From Gammaproteobacteria bacterium (GTDB taxonomy: Bacteria; Pseudomonadota; Gammaproteobacteria; Eutrophobiales; Eutrophobiaceae), in the NCBI GenBank assembly GCA_003645215.1, contig QNEM01000137.1:1-5893 (forward strand): DNA of 5,893 nt, in the 5' to 3' direction. Positions 5,683-5,893 of this stretch are shown piece after piece. The notes under the pieces are model-generated. The model had not been told where the DNA came from. It ran no database searches and saw nothing but the letters and a program-made list of their open reading frames with translations. The translations under genes were made by a program, and so were the position numbers. Numbering within the stretch: the first letter of the stretch is position 1; each line of letters opens with the position of its first letter.

Positions 5683-5893
5683 ATGAACAAGTGGACTGAG
5701 ATCACATATAACCGGAATTTTGATACGTTGCTATTTGATAGCATAGAGATGCTATATCACAGCTTAGATTCAGAAACAGGATATGATTTTAGACAAACCT
5801 TGGCTAGAAGCTCAATGCTAAATTCAATATTACTTCTAGAGCTGTCGGCTAATATTTGTATTGAATCACTTGAGCTAGAAGATTCAATTCACA
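5683..5893 (+). CDS. Unrecognised protein, N-terminal 70 residues (cut by window edge)
   Basis: Open from ATG 5683 to the last base, 70 codons without a stop, beginning MNKWTEITYNRNFDTLLFDS. I do not recognise the family. The visible part looks helical and soluble: an amphipathic region (12-30, FDTLLFDSIEMLYHSLDSE), then a hydrophobic helix around 43-62 (ARSSMLNSILLLELSANICI) flanked by acidic residues (ESLELEDS, 63-70). The ARSS..NS.LLLE..AN pattern recalls all-helical domains of the HEPN type seen in some bacterial accessory proteins, but this is a weak impression. Codons are rich in CTA, ATA and AGA, unlike the heme genes, which suggests recent acquisition. There is no clear Shine-Dalgarno; a TTG at 5647 in the same open frame is an alternative start. 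It probably shares a transcript with the small ORF. Confidence 0.6.
   Translation, partial: MNKWTEITYNRNFDTLLFDSIEMLYHSLDSETGYDFRQTLARSSMLNSILLLELSANICIESLELEDSIH

Overview
This window looks like the chromosome of a gammaproteobacterium with a moderately AT-leaning genome. The main evidence is the unbroken hemC-hemD-hemX-hemY order, which is typical of that class, plus a glutathione synthetase that closely follows the enterobacterial GshB motif order. The genus cannot be assigned from sequence reading alone.

Layout. On the minus strand, gshB runs from 912 off the left edge, with only its last few codons missing. A short AT-rich divergent intergenic region (913-998) holds a perfect TATAAT. 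The plus-strand heme cluster follows: hemC (999-1928), hemD (1921-2700, overlapping hemC by 8 nt), hemX (2733-3938, 32 nt gap and a strong Shine-Dalgarno) and hemY (3935-5158, ATGA overlap with hemX). HemC and HemD turn porphobilinogen into uroporphyrinogen III. HemX and HemY are membrane proteins that travel with them, and their biochemical role is poorly defined. The tight spacing indicates one operon with translational coupling.

The region 5159-5563 has no convincing gene but is full of palindromes. It begins with a REP-like palindrome directly after hemY, followed by a GC-rich hairpin. Next comes an element of about 210 nt, built from a perfect 13-bp hairpin, an A-rich linker and a long arm that can fold into a three-way junction. 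I recall related elements scattered through beta- and gammaproteobacterial genomes, without a settled function. It is the most interesting object in the window.

The right end (5497-5893) looks like accessory DNA. A plausible sigma70-type promoter with a palindrome in its spacer leads to a 34-codon small ORF with a good Shine-Dalgarno. Fourteen bases further on is the start of an unrecognised, helix-rich gene that runs off the right edge. The heme operon is conserved core; the sequence after it looks like an intergenic site that has accumulated repeats and a strain-variable gene.
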